Source: Bacteroidales bacterium
GTDB taxonomy: Bacteria; Bacteroidota; Bacteroidia; Bacteroidales; WCHB1-69
Assembly: GCA_017964755.1 (NCBI GenBank)
Contig: JAGCRI010000011.1
Coordinates: forward strand, 1-6,127
Reading direction: 5' to 3'
DNA: 6,127 nucleotides
A program made the position numbers and the translations under genes. Under the pieces are notes generated by a model, which made no database searches, was not told the DNA's origin, and worked only from the letters and a program-made list of their open reading frames with translations. This document shows positions 1 through 6,127 of the stretch, piece after piece (within the stretch, counting starts at the first letter, position 1; every line of letters begins with the position of its first letter).

Positions 1-1260
1 GGAGCTCCTATTGTGGAATACACAAAGCGTGTCGTGTATTTGGAAGATGAAGAGGTGGCTGTCATTAACCTCAACAAGAAGTTGGAAATTAAGAACATAA
101 CCCGTGAAGCAAGAACGCGCGCCTCCGTCCAGACTTTGGAACTAAACCTTGAACAGCTGGAAAAAGGCGGTTTCGAGCACTATATGCTGAAAGAGATTTT
201 CGAGCAGCCCAAAGCTATAAGCGACAGCATGCGAGGCCGCGTTAACACAAAAAAAGACGTTGTCTCTCTTGGCGGCATAATCGAATATGAGGAAAAAATG
301 CTCAACGCCAAACGCTTCATCATAGCGGCTTGCGGCACTTCTTGGCACGCAGGACTTTGCGGTGAATATCTGTTTGAAAATCTCGTGCGTGTCCCCGTGG
401 AAGTGGAGTACGCATCCGAATTCAGATATAGGAACCCGATTATCAACGAAGATGACGTGCTGATAGCAATATCCCAGTCAGGCGAGACTGCCGACACAAA
501 CGCGGCTGTTGAACTCGCAAAATCAAAAGGAGCCACAGTGATAGGCATTTGCAATGTAGTCGGGTCAACACTTTCGCGACTCACTCATGCAGGGTCGTAC
601 ACCCACGCCGGCCCTGAAATCGGCGTAGCCTCAACCAAAGCTTTCACAGCACAAGTTACCGTACTGACACTCATGGCATTATGCCTTGCAAGAAAGAAAG
701 GAAAAATTTCCCTTTCCAAATATCATCAGATTATCAACGATCTTGAAAATATTCCAAATAAAATCACTGAAATTCTTAAATTAAACGACAACATAAAGGA
801 GATTGCAAAATATTTCGCAGACAAGCGCAACGCTATCTATCTCGGACGTGGGATCAACTACCCAATTGCCTTGGAAGGCGCTTTAAAGCTGAAGGAGATT
901 TCATACATTCACGCTGAAGGCTATCCCGCAGCTGAGATGAAACACGGACCTATCGCACTCGTTGATGAGGAGATGCCCGTAATCGTAATAGCCACAGAAC
1001 AAGAGACTTACGAAAAAGTGGTCAGCAACATACAGGAGGTTATCGCCCGCAAAGGGAAGATCATCTCAATAGTCAGCGAAGGCGACACCCAAGTGAAAAA
1101 GATGTCCGACTATTGTATTGAGATACCGCGCACCGAAGAGCTTCTCACGCCATTGGTGGCAAGTGTGCCTCTTCAATTATTGGCATACCATGTGGCACTG
1201 CTCCGCGGCTGCGATGTTGACAAACCACGCAATCTCGCAAAATCAGTCTCTGTTGAATAA
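1..1260 (+). CDS. glmS: Glutamine--fructose-6-phosphate aminotransferase (isomerizing), 5'-truncated by window edge
   Basis: Cytoplasmic enzyme that makes glucosamine-6-phosphate from fructose-6-phosphate and glutamine, the first step toward UDP-GlcNAc for peptidoglycan and lipopolysaccharide. The frame is open from base 1 (reading GAPIVEYTK), so the GTG at 13 is an internal valine codon, not a start. The 419 visible residues hold the end of the glutaminase domain, the linker and both SIS domains. Counting from base 1, SIS 1 spans about 100-230 with CGTSWHAG (111-118) and the sugar-phosphate loop SQSGET (158-163). SIS 2 spans about 270-365 with LKLKEISYIHAE (295-306) and KHGP (314-317). The protein ends in DVDKPRNLAKSVSVE. 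E299, H315 and K414 match E. coli isomerase residues E488, H504 and K603 at a constant offset of 189, so about 189 N-terminal residues, including the catalytic Cys1, lie outside the window. It is the first visible gene of the run with tsaD and fabG. The C-terminus is intact. Confidence 0.97.
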   Translation, partial: GAPIVEYTKRVVYLEDEEVAVINLNKKLEIKNITREARTRASVQTLELNLEQLEKGGFEHYMLKEIFEQPKAISDSMRGRVNTKKDVVSLGGIIEYEEKMLNAKRFIIAACGTSWHAGLCGEYLFENLVRVPVEVEYASEFRYRNPIINEDDVLIAISQSGETADTNAAVELAKSKGATVIGICNVVGSTLSRLTHAGSYTHAGPEIGVASTKAFTAQVTVLTLMALCLARKKGKISLSKYHQIINDLENIPNKITEILKLNDNIKEIAKYFADKRNAIYLGRGINYPIALEGALKLKEISYIHAEGYPAAEMKHGPIALVDEEMPVIVIATEQETYEKVVSNIQEVIARKGKIISIVSEGDTQVKKMSDYCIEIPRTEELLTPLVASVPLQLLAYHVALLRGCDVDKPRNLAKSVSVE

Positions 1261-1279
1261 CTTTCTAACGGCTACAACC

Positions 1280-2308
1280 ATGCCAACATACATACTTGGA
1301 ATCGAATCCTCGTGCGATGACACTTCGGCAGCGGTATTGAGAGAGACCACGCTGCTTTCAAACGTAATAGCTTCGCAGAAAGTGCATGCCGAATATGGCG
1401 GCGTCGTTCCTGAACTGGCATCACGCGCACACCAGCAGAATATCATCCCGGTCATCGACACCGCACTGAAACGCGCCGGGATAACGCTTTCGCAACTTTC
1501 GGCCATTGCCTATACCAACGGACCCGGACTTTTGGGCTCGCTCCTTGTCGGCAGCTCTTTTGCCAAGGCAATGGCCTATAGTTTGGATATTCCGCTTATT
1601 GAGGTCAACCACCTGCAAGGACATGTTTTGGCTATTTTTCTCGACAAGTCGGACAAGCCGAAAACCAAGCCGCAGTTTCCCTTCCTATGTCTCACAGTTT
1701 CGGGCGGGCACACACAGATACTGAAAGTGCACGACTACTTTGATATGGAGATTATAGGCACAACCATTGACGACGCGGCCGGCGAAGCCTTCGACAAGGC
1801 GGCAAAAATATTGGGCCTGCCCTACCCTGGCGGCCCGTACATTGACAAACTTGCCCAGCAGGGGAATCCCGAAAAATACAAGTTCGCGACAGCGCACCTG
1901 CCCGGCTTCGACTTCAGCTTCAGCGGCCTGAAAACATCTTTCCTTTACTTCATAAGAGACAATCTCAAAGACAATCCGAACTTTATTGAAGAGAATAAGG
2001 CTGATTTGGCTGCTTCAATGCAGCATTGCATCATAAAATCGCTGACTTCAAAACTCGATAAGGCGATAAACGCACACAGATGCAAGGATTTGGTACTTGC
2101 TGGCGGGGTGTCGGCAAATTCAGGGCTCAGGAGTGCCATGACTGAGCTTGCCACAAAAAAAAGGCTTAACCTCTTCCTGCCGGATTTCGACCTCACCACC
2201 GACAACGCCGCCATGATAGCCTTATGCGGATACCAGAAATATTTACGGAATGAGTTCTCCTCTCTGAACTCTATCCCATACTCAAACGTAAAATTGTCAA
2301 ACAATTAA
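1280..2308 (+). CDS. tsaD: tRNA N6-threonylcarbamoyladenosine (t6A) transferase subunit TsaD
   Basis: Universal Kae1/Qri7/TsaD ASKHA-fold protein. With TsaB and TsaE it moves the threonylcarbamoyl group from threonylcarbamoyl-AMP (made by TsaC) onto A37 of tRNAs that read ANN codons. The 342-residue product has the usual family length. Visible motifs: N-terminal GIESSCDDTSAAV (7-19), HAEYGGVVPELASR (36-49), the metal ligands in HLQGH (H111 and H115), SGGHT (141-145), GGVSANSGLR (275-284) and TDNAAM with the third ligand D308. The ATG at 1280 is chosen because family proteins begin a few residues before GIESSCDDT. The frame is open further upstream to an ATG at 1118, but that stretch lies inside glmS in another frame and has no family similarity. 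The start is 19 nt after the glmS stop, with no promoter or Shine-Dalgarno sequence visible, so it is probably co-transcribed with glmS. Confidence 0.97.
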   Translation: MPTYILGIESSCDDTSAAVLRETTLLSNVIASQKVHAEYGGVVPELASRAHQQNIIPVIDTALKRAGITLSQLSAIAYTNGPGLLGSLLVGSSFAKAMAYSLDIPLIEVNHLQGHVLAIFLDKSDKPKTKPQFPFLCLTVSGGHTQILKVHDYFDMEIIGTTIDDAAGEAFDKAAKILGLPYPGGPYIDKLAQQGNPEKYKFATAHLPGFDFSFSGLKTSFLYFIRDNLKDNPNFIEENKADLAASMQHCIIKSLTSKLDKAINAHRCKDLVLAGGVSANSGLRSAMTELATKKRLNLFLPDFDLTTDNAAMIALCGYQKYLRNEFSSLNSIPYSNVKLSNN

Positions 2309-2319
2309 AAATCCCAAAT

Positions 2320-3048
2320 ATGAAATATGCACTTGTAACTGGAGGCTCGCGCGGAATCGGCCGCGAAATATGCCTTAAATTGTCAGAACTTGGCTATGCT
2401 ATAATTGTCAATTACCTTTCCAACGAAAGCAAAGCGTTAGAAGTCAAGCAGCTGATAGAAGAAAAAGAAGGGGCTGCAGAACTTCTGCCATTTGACGTTG
2501 CAGACGAAGCTGCTGTTGACAAAGCCATTTCGCAATGGGAACAGGCGCACCCCGAAGACACTATCGAGGTGCTTGTCAACAACGCAGGAATACGGAGCGA
2601 CAACCTGATGGTCTTTATGGAACCCGCCGACTGGCACAAAATCATAAACATACATCTCAACGGGTTCTTCAATGTTACCCACCGCCTTTTAAAAAAGATG
2701 CTGACAAACAAGTATGGGCGCATAGTTAACGTTGTATCACTTTCAGGATTAAAAGGATTGCCGGGGCAGACCAACTACTCGGCGGCAAAGGCAGGGATTA
2801 TAGGTGCTTCCAAAGCGTTGGCGCAGGAAATCGCAAGGAAGAACGTTACTGTGAACTGTGTAGCCCCCGGCTTCATCGCAACAGATATGACAGCAGACCT
2901 TGACGAGAAGACGCTGAAAGCCTCAATCCCGATGAACAGGTTCGGCACCGCTGAAGAAGTTGCTGACACGGTCGCGTTCCTCGCCTCTCGCAAAGCAAGC
3001 TACATCACTGGCGAAGTCATTTCAATCAACGGCGGACTTTATACATAA
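2320..3048 (+). CDS. fabG: 3-oxoacyl-ACP reductase (FabG family SDR), resembling the aryl-polyene/flexirubin type
   Basis: Classical short-chain dehydrogenase/reductase of 242 residues, expected to reduce 3-oxoacyl-ACP to 3-hydroxyacyl-ACP with NADPH in the cytoplasm. Seen: the nucleotide-binding motif TGGSRGIG (7-14), FDVAD (58-62), NNAG (87-90), and the catalytic set N114, S140, Y153 and K157 in SLSGLKG and NYSAAKAG. The C-terminus ISINGGLYT is the usual FabG ending. R11 in the glycine motif fits NADPH preference. The ATG at 2320 lies 11 nt after the tsaD stop and leaves only four residues before the first beta strand. Housekeeping FabG usually has a longer lead (of the form LLEGK). That short start, GLKGLPGQTNYSAAK and EVISINGG recall the reductases of Bacteroidetes polyene-pigment clusters; this subtype is inferred from memory of family members. 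No ketosynthase, acyl carrier protein or dehydratase gene lies nearby. The leader is A/T-rich with no Shine-Dalgarno sequence. Last gene before the terminator. Confidence 0.9.
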   Translation: MKYALVTGGSRGIGREICLKLSELGYAIIVNYLSNESKALEVKQLIEEKEGAAELLPFDVADEAAVDKAISQWEQAHPEDTIEVLVNNAGIRSDNLMVFMEPADWHKIINIHLNGFFNVTHRLLKKMLTNKYGRIVNVVSLSGLKGLPGQTNYSAAKAGIIGASKALAQEIARKNVTVNCVAPGFIATDMTADLDEKTLKASIPMNRFGTAEEVADTVAFLASRKASYITGEVISINGGLYT

Positions 3049-3077
3049 CAGAGGATTGAATCCATAATTTCCATAAT

Positions 3078-3110
3078 AAAAAAACGGAGGGGAAATCCTC
3101 CGTTTTTTTT
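3078..3110. terminator. Bidirectional intrinsic terminator shared by the fabG operon and tRNA-Leu
   Basis: A perfect hairpin: CGGAGG (3085-3090), a six-base loop (3091-3096), then CCTCCG (3097-3102). An A7 run (3078-3084) precedes it and a T8 run (3103-3110) follows. Rightward transcripts get a GC-rich stem plus eight U, about 30 nt after the fabG stop. Leftward transcripts get the same stem plus seven U, directly after the tRNA. The A and T runs can also pair, extending the stem to 13 bp. Confidence 0.93.
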
Positions 3111-3111
3111 G

Positions 3112-3193
3112 TGCCCGGAACAGGACTTGAACCTGCACTCCTTGCGAAATACGCACCTGAAACGTACGCGTCTACCAATTCCGCCATCCGGGC
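3112..3193 (-). tRNA. tRNA-Leu, anticodon CAG (reads CUG)
   Basis: The reverse strand folds into a complete 82-nt class II tRNA. The acceptor stem pairs GCCCGGA with TCCGGGC. The D arm has stem GCG/CGC around a loop containing TTGGTAGA. The anticodon stem pairs TACGT with GCGTA (one G-U), with loop TTCAGGT and anticodon CAG at 3157-3159. The long variable arm has a TTC/GGA stem with a GCAA loop, typical of leucine tRNA. The T arm pairs GCAGG with CCTGT around TTCAAGT. The discriminator base is A, as LeuRS requires. The 3' CCA is not encoded: C, then the A-run complementary to the terminator U-tract, follows, so CCA must be added after transcription. The gene has its own promoter-like sequence upstream and runs straight into the shared terminator. 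Confidence 0.97.
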
Positions 3194-3206
3194 TAAAATT
3201 GATTTG

Positions 3207-3236
3207 CAAAAATACATTATTTTTCGTTACAAACAA
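3207..3236 (-). promoter_or_regulatory. Bacteroidetes-type promoter for tRNA-Leu
   Basis: Read on the - strand, TTG (3236-3234), a 19-nt spacer, then TATTTTTG (3214-3207) followed by C. This matches the Bacteroidetes sigma factor consensus TTG-N19/20-TAnnTTTG. Transcription would begin about 5-8 nt downstream, a few bases before the tRNA 5' end at 3193, a normal distance for a tRNA gene. The match is seen directly; activity is inferred. Confidence 0.72.
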
Positions 3237-3287
3237 CACTTTTGCAACAAAAAAACAAAATTTATTCAGAACCCCAAGATGCAACTA

Positions 3288-5915
3288 TTACAACCTTGCA
3301 AGCTGTTCTTTCAAAATCCTGATTTTCTCCTCTGCGTCAGACTGTTTTTTGCGCTCTAAAGCCACAATGTTTTCCGGCGCACCATTTACAAATTTCTCGT
3401 TAGAGAGCTTTTTCATAACAGACTGCAGGAATTTTTCAGCGTACTCCAATTCCTTTTTCAGCTTGTCGGCTTCTTCCTCTGTATTCACATTCTGACCGAA
3501 CGGAATAAAATATTCGATATTCTGCTCAATGAATGTGAATGCCTGCGGTTGTTTCTCGCTAACATATTTTATTTCAGACACATTGCACAATTTATAGATT
3601 ATAGAATCCATTTTTGAATCACCTTGCGGCTTAAGCACACAAAGCTCCACCGGATTTTTTTGCGCAATATTCTTTTCAGAACGCACACGGCGGATACTCT
3701 CCACCACACGCTGCATCTCGCCGAACCGGCTGAGGAAATCCTCATCAGAAAGCGCAGGATCGTATTTCGGCATCGTTTGCAGCATAATTGATTCATTTTC
3801 ACCGCGGTCACGCAATCCATGCCATAATTCTTCAGTGATAAACGGCATGAAAGGATGCAGCAGCTTCATCAGGTTATCAAAAATATCGATGATGTCGTTG
3901 TAAGTCTTTGCGTCAATAGGATGCTGGTACGCTGGTTTCACCATTTCGAGGAACCATGAGCAGAAGTCGTCCCACATAAGTTTGTAAACCGTCATCAGGG
4001 CATCAGAGAGACGATATTTCAGGAAATGGTCTTCTATCTCTTTCAACGCCTCATTGAACTTCATTTTGAACCACTTTACTGCGAGCGCGCAATGTTCGGG
4101 CTGCTCAAGCGAACCATCAACCGCCCAGCCTTTCACAAGTCTGAAAGCATTCCATATCTTGTTACTGAAATTTCTGCCCTGTTCGCACAAAGCCTCGTCA
4201 AAGAGGAGGTCGTTGCCCGCGGGGGAACTGAGCAGCATGCCGAGCCGCACCCCGTCCGCGCCAAATTTATCAATAAGCATCAGCGGATCAGGTGAATTGC
4301 CGAGCTGCTTCGACATCTTGCGGTGCAGTTTGTCGCGCACCGTTCCCTTGAAATAGACGTGGCGGAACGGAACTTCTCCGCGATACTCCAACCCTGCCAT
4401 AATCATACGTGCAACCCAGAAGAAGATAATATCAGGTGCCGTAATCAGTGTCGCAGTAGGATAATAATACTTAATCTCCTCATTATCAGGATTTCTCACC
4501 CCATCAAAAACAGACATCGGCCAAAGCCATGACGAGAACCAAGTATCCAAAACATCTTCATCTTGCTTCAAGTCTGATATTTGAAGATTCAGTTCGGGAT
4601 ATTTTTCTTTTGCAATAGCAAATGCCTCTTCAATATTTTTAGCCACAACAAACTCATTATTAGGAAGATAATAAGCAGGAATCCTATGTCCCCACCACAA
4701 CTGGCGGCTTATGCACCAGTCTTTCACATTCTCCATCCAATGGGCGTAAGTGTTCTTGAACTTGTCGGGATAAAACTTGATTGTATCGTTCATAACGACT
4801 TCAAGTGCCGGTTTAGCTAACGCTTCCATGTTGCAGAACCACTGCATGGAAAGTTTAGGTTCAATAACCTCGTGCGTTCTCTCAGAATAACCGACCTTAT
4901 TGACATAATCCTCGATTTTGACAAGTGCGCCGGCCTCTTCCAGCAATGGGATAATCGCCTTACGCGCCTCAAACCTATCCATCCCCACAAGGAACTGCGC
5001 CGCCTCATTCAGCGTACCATTGTCATTGAAAATGTTGATTGTCTGCAACTTATATTTCTGACCGAGATTATAGTCGTTGATATCATGCGCGGGAGTAACT
5101 TTCAGCGCGCCCGTACCAAATTCGCGTTCAACATATTCGTCGAAAATAAGCGGAACTGAGCGGTTCACGATAGGGACAATAGCACGTTTTCCTTTCAAGT
5201 GCATGTAACGCTCATCTTCGGGATGCATACAGATAGCAGTATCGCCAAGAATAGTTTCAGGACGCGTTGTCGCTATCGTAATATACTCATTATCAGAATC
5301 TTCAATTTTATATCTGACATAATACAACTTAGATTGCACCTCCTGATAGACGACCTCTTCATCAGAGACGGCAGTCAGTGCTTTCGGGTCCCAGTTGACC
5401 ATGCGCACGCCGCGGTAAATCTTACCTTTATTGTATAAATCCACAAAAACATCAATAACGCCTTCCGAAAGTTCGGGATCCATAGTGAACTTTGTGCGGT
5501 TCCAGTCGCATGACGCTCCAAGTTTCCTGAGCTGTTTCAGTATTATTCCGCCGTATTTCTCTTTCCATTCCCAAGCATATTTAAGAAATTCCTCGCGAGT
5601 AAGATCGCGCTTGTCAATTCCCTGTTCTTTGAGGAAATTCACGACCTTGGCCTCGGTTGCGATAGAGGCGTGGTCGGTACCGGGAACCCACACAGCGTTG
5701 AAGCCCAACATTCGGGCGCGGCGCACCAAAATATCCTGAATTGTGTTATTGAGCATGTGCCCCATGTGAAGCACACCCGTAACATTTGGCGGAGGGATAA
5801 CTATGCTGAAAGGTTTTCTTCCATCTGGTTTTGAAGCGAAAAGATTGTGTTCGAGCCAAAACGCATACCATTTATTTTCAACGTCTTGCGGCTGGTACTG
5901 AGTAGCAATTTCCAT
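3288..5915 (-). CDS. valS: Valine--tRNA ligase (ValRS)
   Basis: Class I aminoacyl-tRNA synthetase that attaches valine to tRNA-Val in the cytoplasm and edits mischarged threonine. From the ATG at 5915 it has 875 residues, normal for Bacteroidetes and shorter than E. coli (951). Domains in order: Rossmann fold with the HIGH motif as HMGH (50-53, in PPPNVTGVLHMGH); CP1 editing domain with TTRPETILGDTA (217-228) and GTGALKVTPAHDINDY (267-282); WCISRQLWWGHRIPA (400-414); DVLDTWFSSWLWP (454-466); KMSKQ (533-537), the KMSKS equivalent; the anticodon-binding helical domain (about 610-760); and a charged C-terminal coiled coil (about 811-875) that contacts the tRNA. The frame stays open to a TTG at 5945, and another ATG lies at 5927 (MNQIMEIATQ). 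Relatives begin MEIA, which favours 5915. The TTG overlaps a likely promoter element and is rejected. No clear hairpin terminator follows the stop; some transcripts may read into tRNA-Leu. Confidence 0.97.
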   Translation of the reverse strand: MEIATQYQPQDVENKWYAFWLEHNLFASKPDGRKPFSIVIPPPNVTGVLHMGHMLNNTIQDILVRRARMLGFNAVWVPGTDHASIATEAKVVNFLKEQGIDKRDLTREEFLKYAWEWKEKYGGIILKQLRKLGASCDWNRTKFTMDPELSEGVIDVFVDLYNKGKIYRGVRMVNWDPKALTAVSDEEVVYQEVQSKLYYVRYKIEDSDNEYITIATTRPETILGDTAICMHPEDERYMHLKGKRAIVPIVNRSVPLIFDEYVEREFGTGALKVTPAHDINDYNLGQKYKLQTINIFNDNGTLNEAAQFLVGMDRFEARKAIIPLLEEAGALVKIEDYVNKVGYSERTHEVIEPKLSMQWFCNMEALAKPALEVVMNDTIKFYPDKFKNTYAHWMENVKDWCISRQLWWGHRIPAYYLPNNEFVVAKNIEEAFAIAKEKYPELNLQISDLKQDEDVLDTWFSSWLWPMSVFDGVRNPDNEEIKYYYPTATLITAPDIIFFWVARMIMAGLEYRGEVPFRHVYFKGTVRDKLHRKMSKQLGNSPDPLMLIDKFGADGVRLGMLLSSPAGNDLLFDEALCEQGRNFSNKIWNAFRLVKGWAVDGSLEQPEHCALAVKWFKMKFNEALKEIEDHFLKYRLSDALMTVYKLMWDDFCSWFLEMVKPAYQHPIDAKTYNDIIDIFDNLMKLLHPFMPFITEELWHGLRDRGENESIMLQTMPKYDPALSDEDFLSRFGEMQRVVESIRRVRSEKNIAQKNPVELCVLKPQGDSKMDSIIYKLCNVSEIKYVSEKQPQAFTFIEQNIEYFIPFGQNVNTEEEADKLKKELEYAEKFLQSVMKKLSNEKFVNGAPENIVALERKKQSDAEEKIRILKEQLARL

Positions 5916-5942
5916 AATTTGATTCATTTTTATTACAAAGTG

Positions 5943-5950
5943 CAAATATA
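5943..5950 (-). promoter_or_regulatory. Candidate valS promoter, -7 element nearest the gene
   Basis: The - strand reads TATATTTG followed by CA, a full match to the Bacteroidetes -7 form TAnnTTTG. Transcription would start near 5936-5938, leaving a leader of about 10 nt before the ATG at 5927 or about 22 nt before that at 5915. At the expected 19-20 nt spacing the upstream sequence is only GTTC-like. A TTTG at 5966-5963 is too close (12 nt). The -33 half is therefore weak. Confidence 0.5.
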
Positions 5951-6001
5951 CATCAAAAAAATCAAAGCTGAACGCAGTTCATCCTTTATAGATTCAAGTG
6001 G

Positions 6002-6009
6002 CAAAGTTA
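6002..6009 (-). promoter_or_regulatory. Alternative valS promoter, -7 element further upstream
   Basis: The - strand reads TAACTTTG followed by C, another exact TAnnTTTG match after an A/T-rich tract. Transcription would start near 5995 and give a leader of about 70-80 nt. No TTG is found at the expected distance upstream. It is either a second valS start site or a chance match in A/T-rich DNA. Confidence 0.35.
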
Positions 6010-6018
6010 TAAAAAATA

Positions 6019-6049
6019 TTGGCGGGATAATCGAAAAAAAGTACCTTGC
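6019..6049 (+). promoter_or_regulatory. Rightward promoter for a gene beyond the window edge
   Basis: On the + strand, TTG (6019-6021), a 20-nt spacer ending in a poly-A tract, then TACCTTGC (6042-6049). This is one base short of the common Bacteroidetes element TACCTTTGC, with a near-ideal -33 to -7 spacing. Transcription would start near 6054-6056 and run right. From there to the window end (6127) I see no convincing coding start; ATG-ATA-GTT-GTT at 6094 stops at once. At least 70 nt would therefore be untranslated leader. Confidence 0.5.
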
Positions 6050-6127
6050 GCGGTCTGTAGTTTAACATATTTTGAATAACCAGCAGTTTGTTGTATGATA
6101 GTTGTTTGATATTCATTGATTTAGGTA

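Noticed and set aside
13..15. GTG as the start of glmS.
   Set aside because: The frame is open to base 1, and the preceding residues GAPI belong to the conserved segment before VEYT. The gene is cut by the window edge, not by a real truncation.
1118..1279. An N-terminal extension of 54 codons on TsaD.
   Set aside because: It lies inside the intact 3' end of glmS in another frame. The family N-terminus (GIESSCDDT) begins right after the ATG at 1280.
2155..2162. An A8 run inside tsaD that could act as a slippery frameshift site.
   Set aside because: The zero frame continues through all C-terminal family motifs including TDNAAM, and no stimulatory stem-loop follows. A plain homopolymer in a Lys-Lys-Arg stretch is enough to explain it.
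3061..3077. Tandem direct repeat TCCATAAT / TCCATAAT just before the terminator.
   Set aside because: Two 8-base copies in A/T-rich DNA, with no third copy or mobile-element hallmark nearby; probably chance or a small slippage duplication.
3026..3284. Two - strand ORFs across the tRNA region (63 and 81 codons, reading MAELVDAYVSG... and DGGIGRRVRFRC...).
   Set aside because: They are translations of the tRNA-Leu gene and its flanks. The MAELVDA and SSPVPGTKK strings are well-known artefacts of reading tRNA-Leu/Ser genes as protein.
3285..3310. Weak inverted repeat (TGCAA / TTGCA) at the valS stop as a terminator.
   Set aside because: Five A/T-rich base pairs with an 11-base loop and no U-tract immediately after; not a credible intrinsic terminator.
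3109..3495. Two + strand ORFs (128 and 82 codons) starting at 3109 and 3111.
   Set aside because: They run through the antisense of the tRNA (PGTGLEPALL, TNSAIRA), the intergenic gap and the antisense of valS. No family resemblance and no promoter or start context.
4026..5739. Several + strand ORFs of 69-102 codons opposite valS.
   Set aside because: Antisense shadows of the conserved valS coding sequence, without family resemblance or promoter context.
5970..5980. Short palindrome GAAC-GCA-GTTC upstream of valS as a possible operator.
   Set aside because: Arms of only four bases and no second copy in the window; too little to call a binding site.

Overview
This is an ordinary housekeeping stretch of a bacterial chromosome, most likely from the phylum Bacteroidota (order Bacteroidales). 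Three things point there. The protein sequences read like Bacteroidales GlmS, TsaD and ValRS. No start codon has a Shine-Dalgarno sequence; A/T-rich leaders take its place. Several intergenic sites match the Bacteroidetes promoter form TTG-N19/20-TAnnTTTG. The species cannot be named from the window.

Layout. On the + strand, positions 1-3048 hold a tight three-gene run: the 3' two thirds of glmS (cut by the left edge), tsaD (19 nt after the glmS stop) and a fabG-like reductase (11 nt after the tsaD stop). It closes at a strong hairpin at 3078-3110. On the - strand, a tRNA-Leu(CAG) gene (3112-3193) runs into the same hairpin from the other side. The hairpin has an A-run on one flank and a T-run on the other, so it can end transcription in both directions. 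A Bacteroidetes-type promoter lies just upstream of the tRNA. Beyond it, valS (3288-5915) is also on the - strand. The last 200 bases are a divergent intergenic region with candidate promoters for valS (leftward) and for an unseen gene beyond the right edge (rightward).

Roles. GlmS makes glucosamine-6-phosphate for cell-envelope amino sugars. TsaD makes the t6A37 modification of tRNAs that read ANN codons. The FabG-like protein reduces 3-oxoacyl-ACP and resembles the reductases of aryl-polyene/flexirubin pathways more than the housekeeping FabG. ValRS charges tRNA-Val, and tRNA-Leu(CAG) reads CUG codons. They share growth-related core functions, not one pathway.

I looked on both strands for an undescribed system and found none. 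There is no mobile element, CRISPR array, repeat family, toxin-antitoxin pair or unexplained long ORF. The points worth a second look are modest: the shared bidirectional terminator, the polyene-type FabG in an unexpected place, the valS start and promoter, and the promoter pointing off the right edge.
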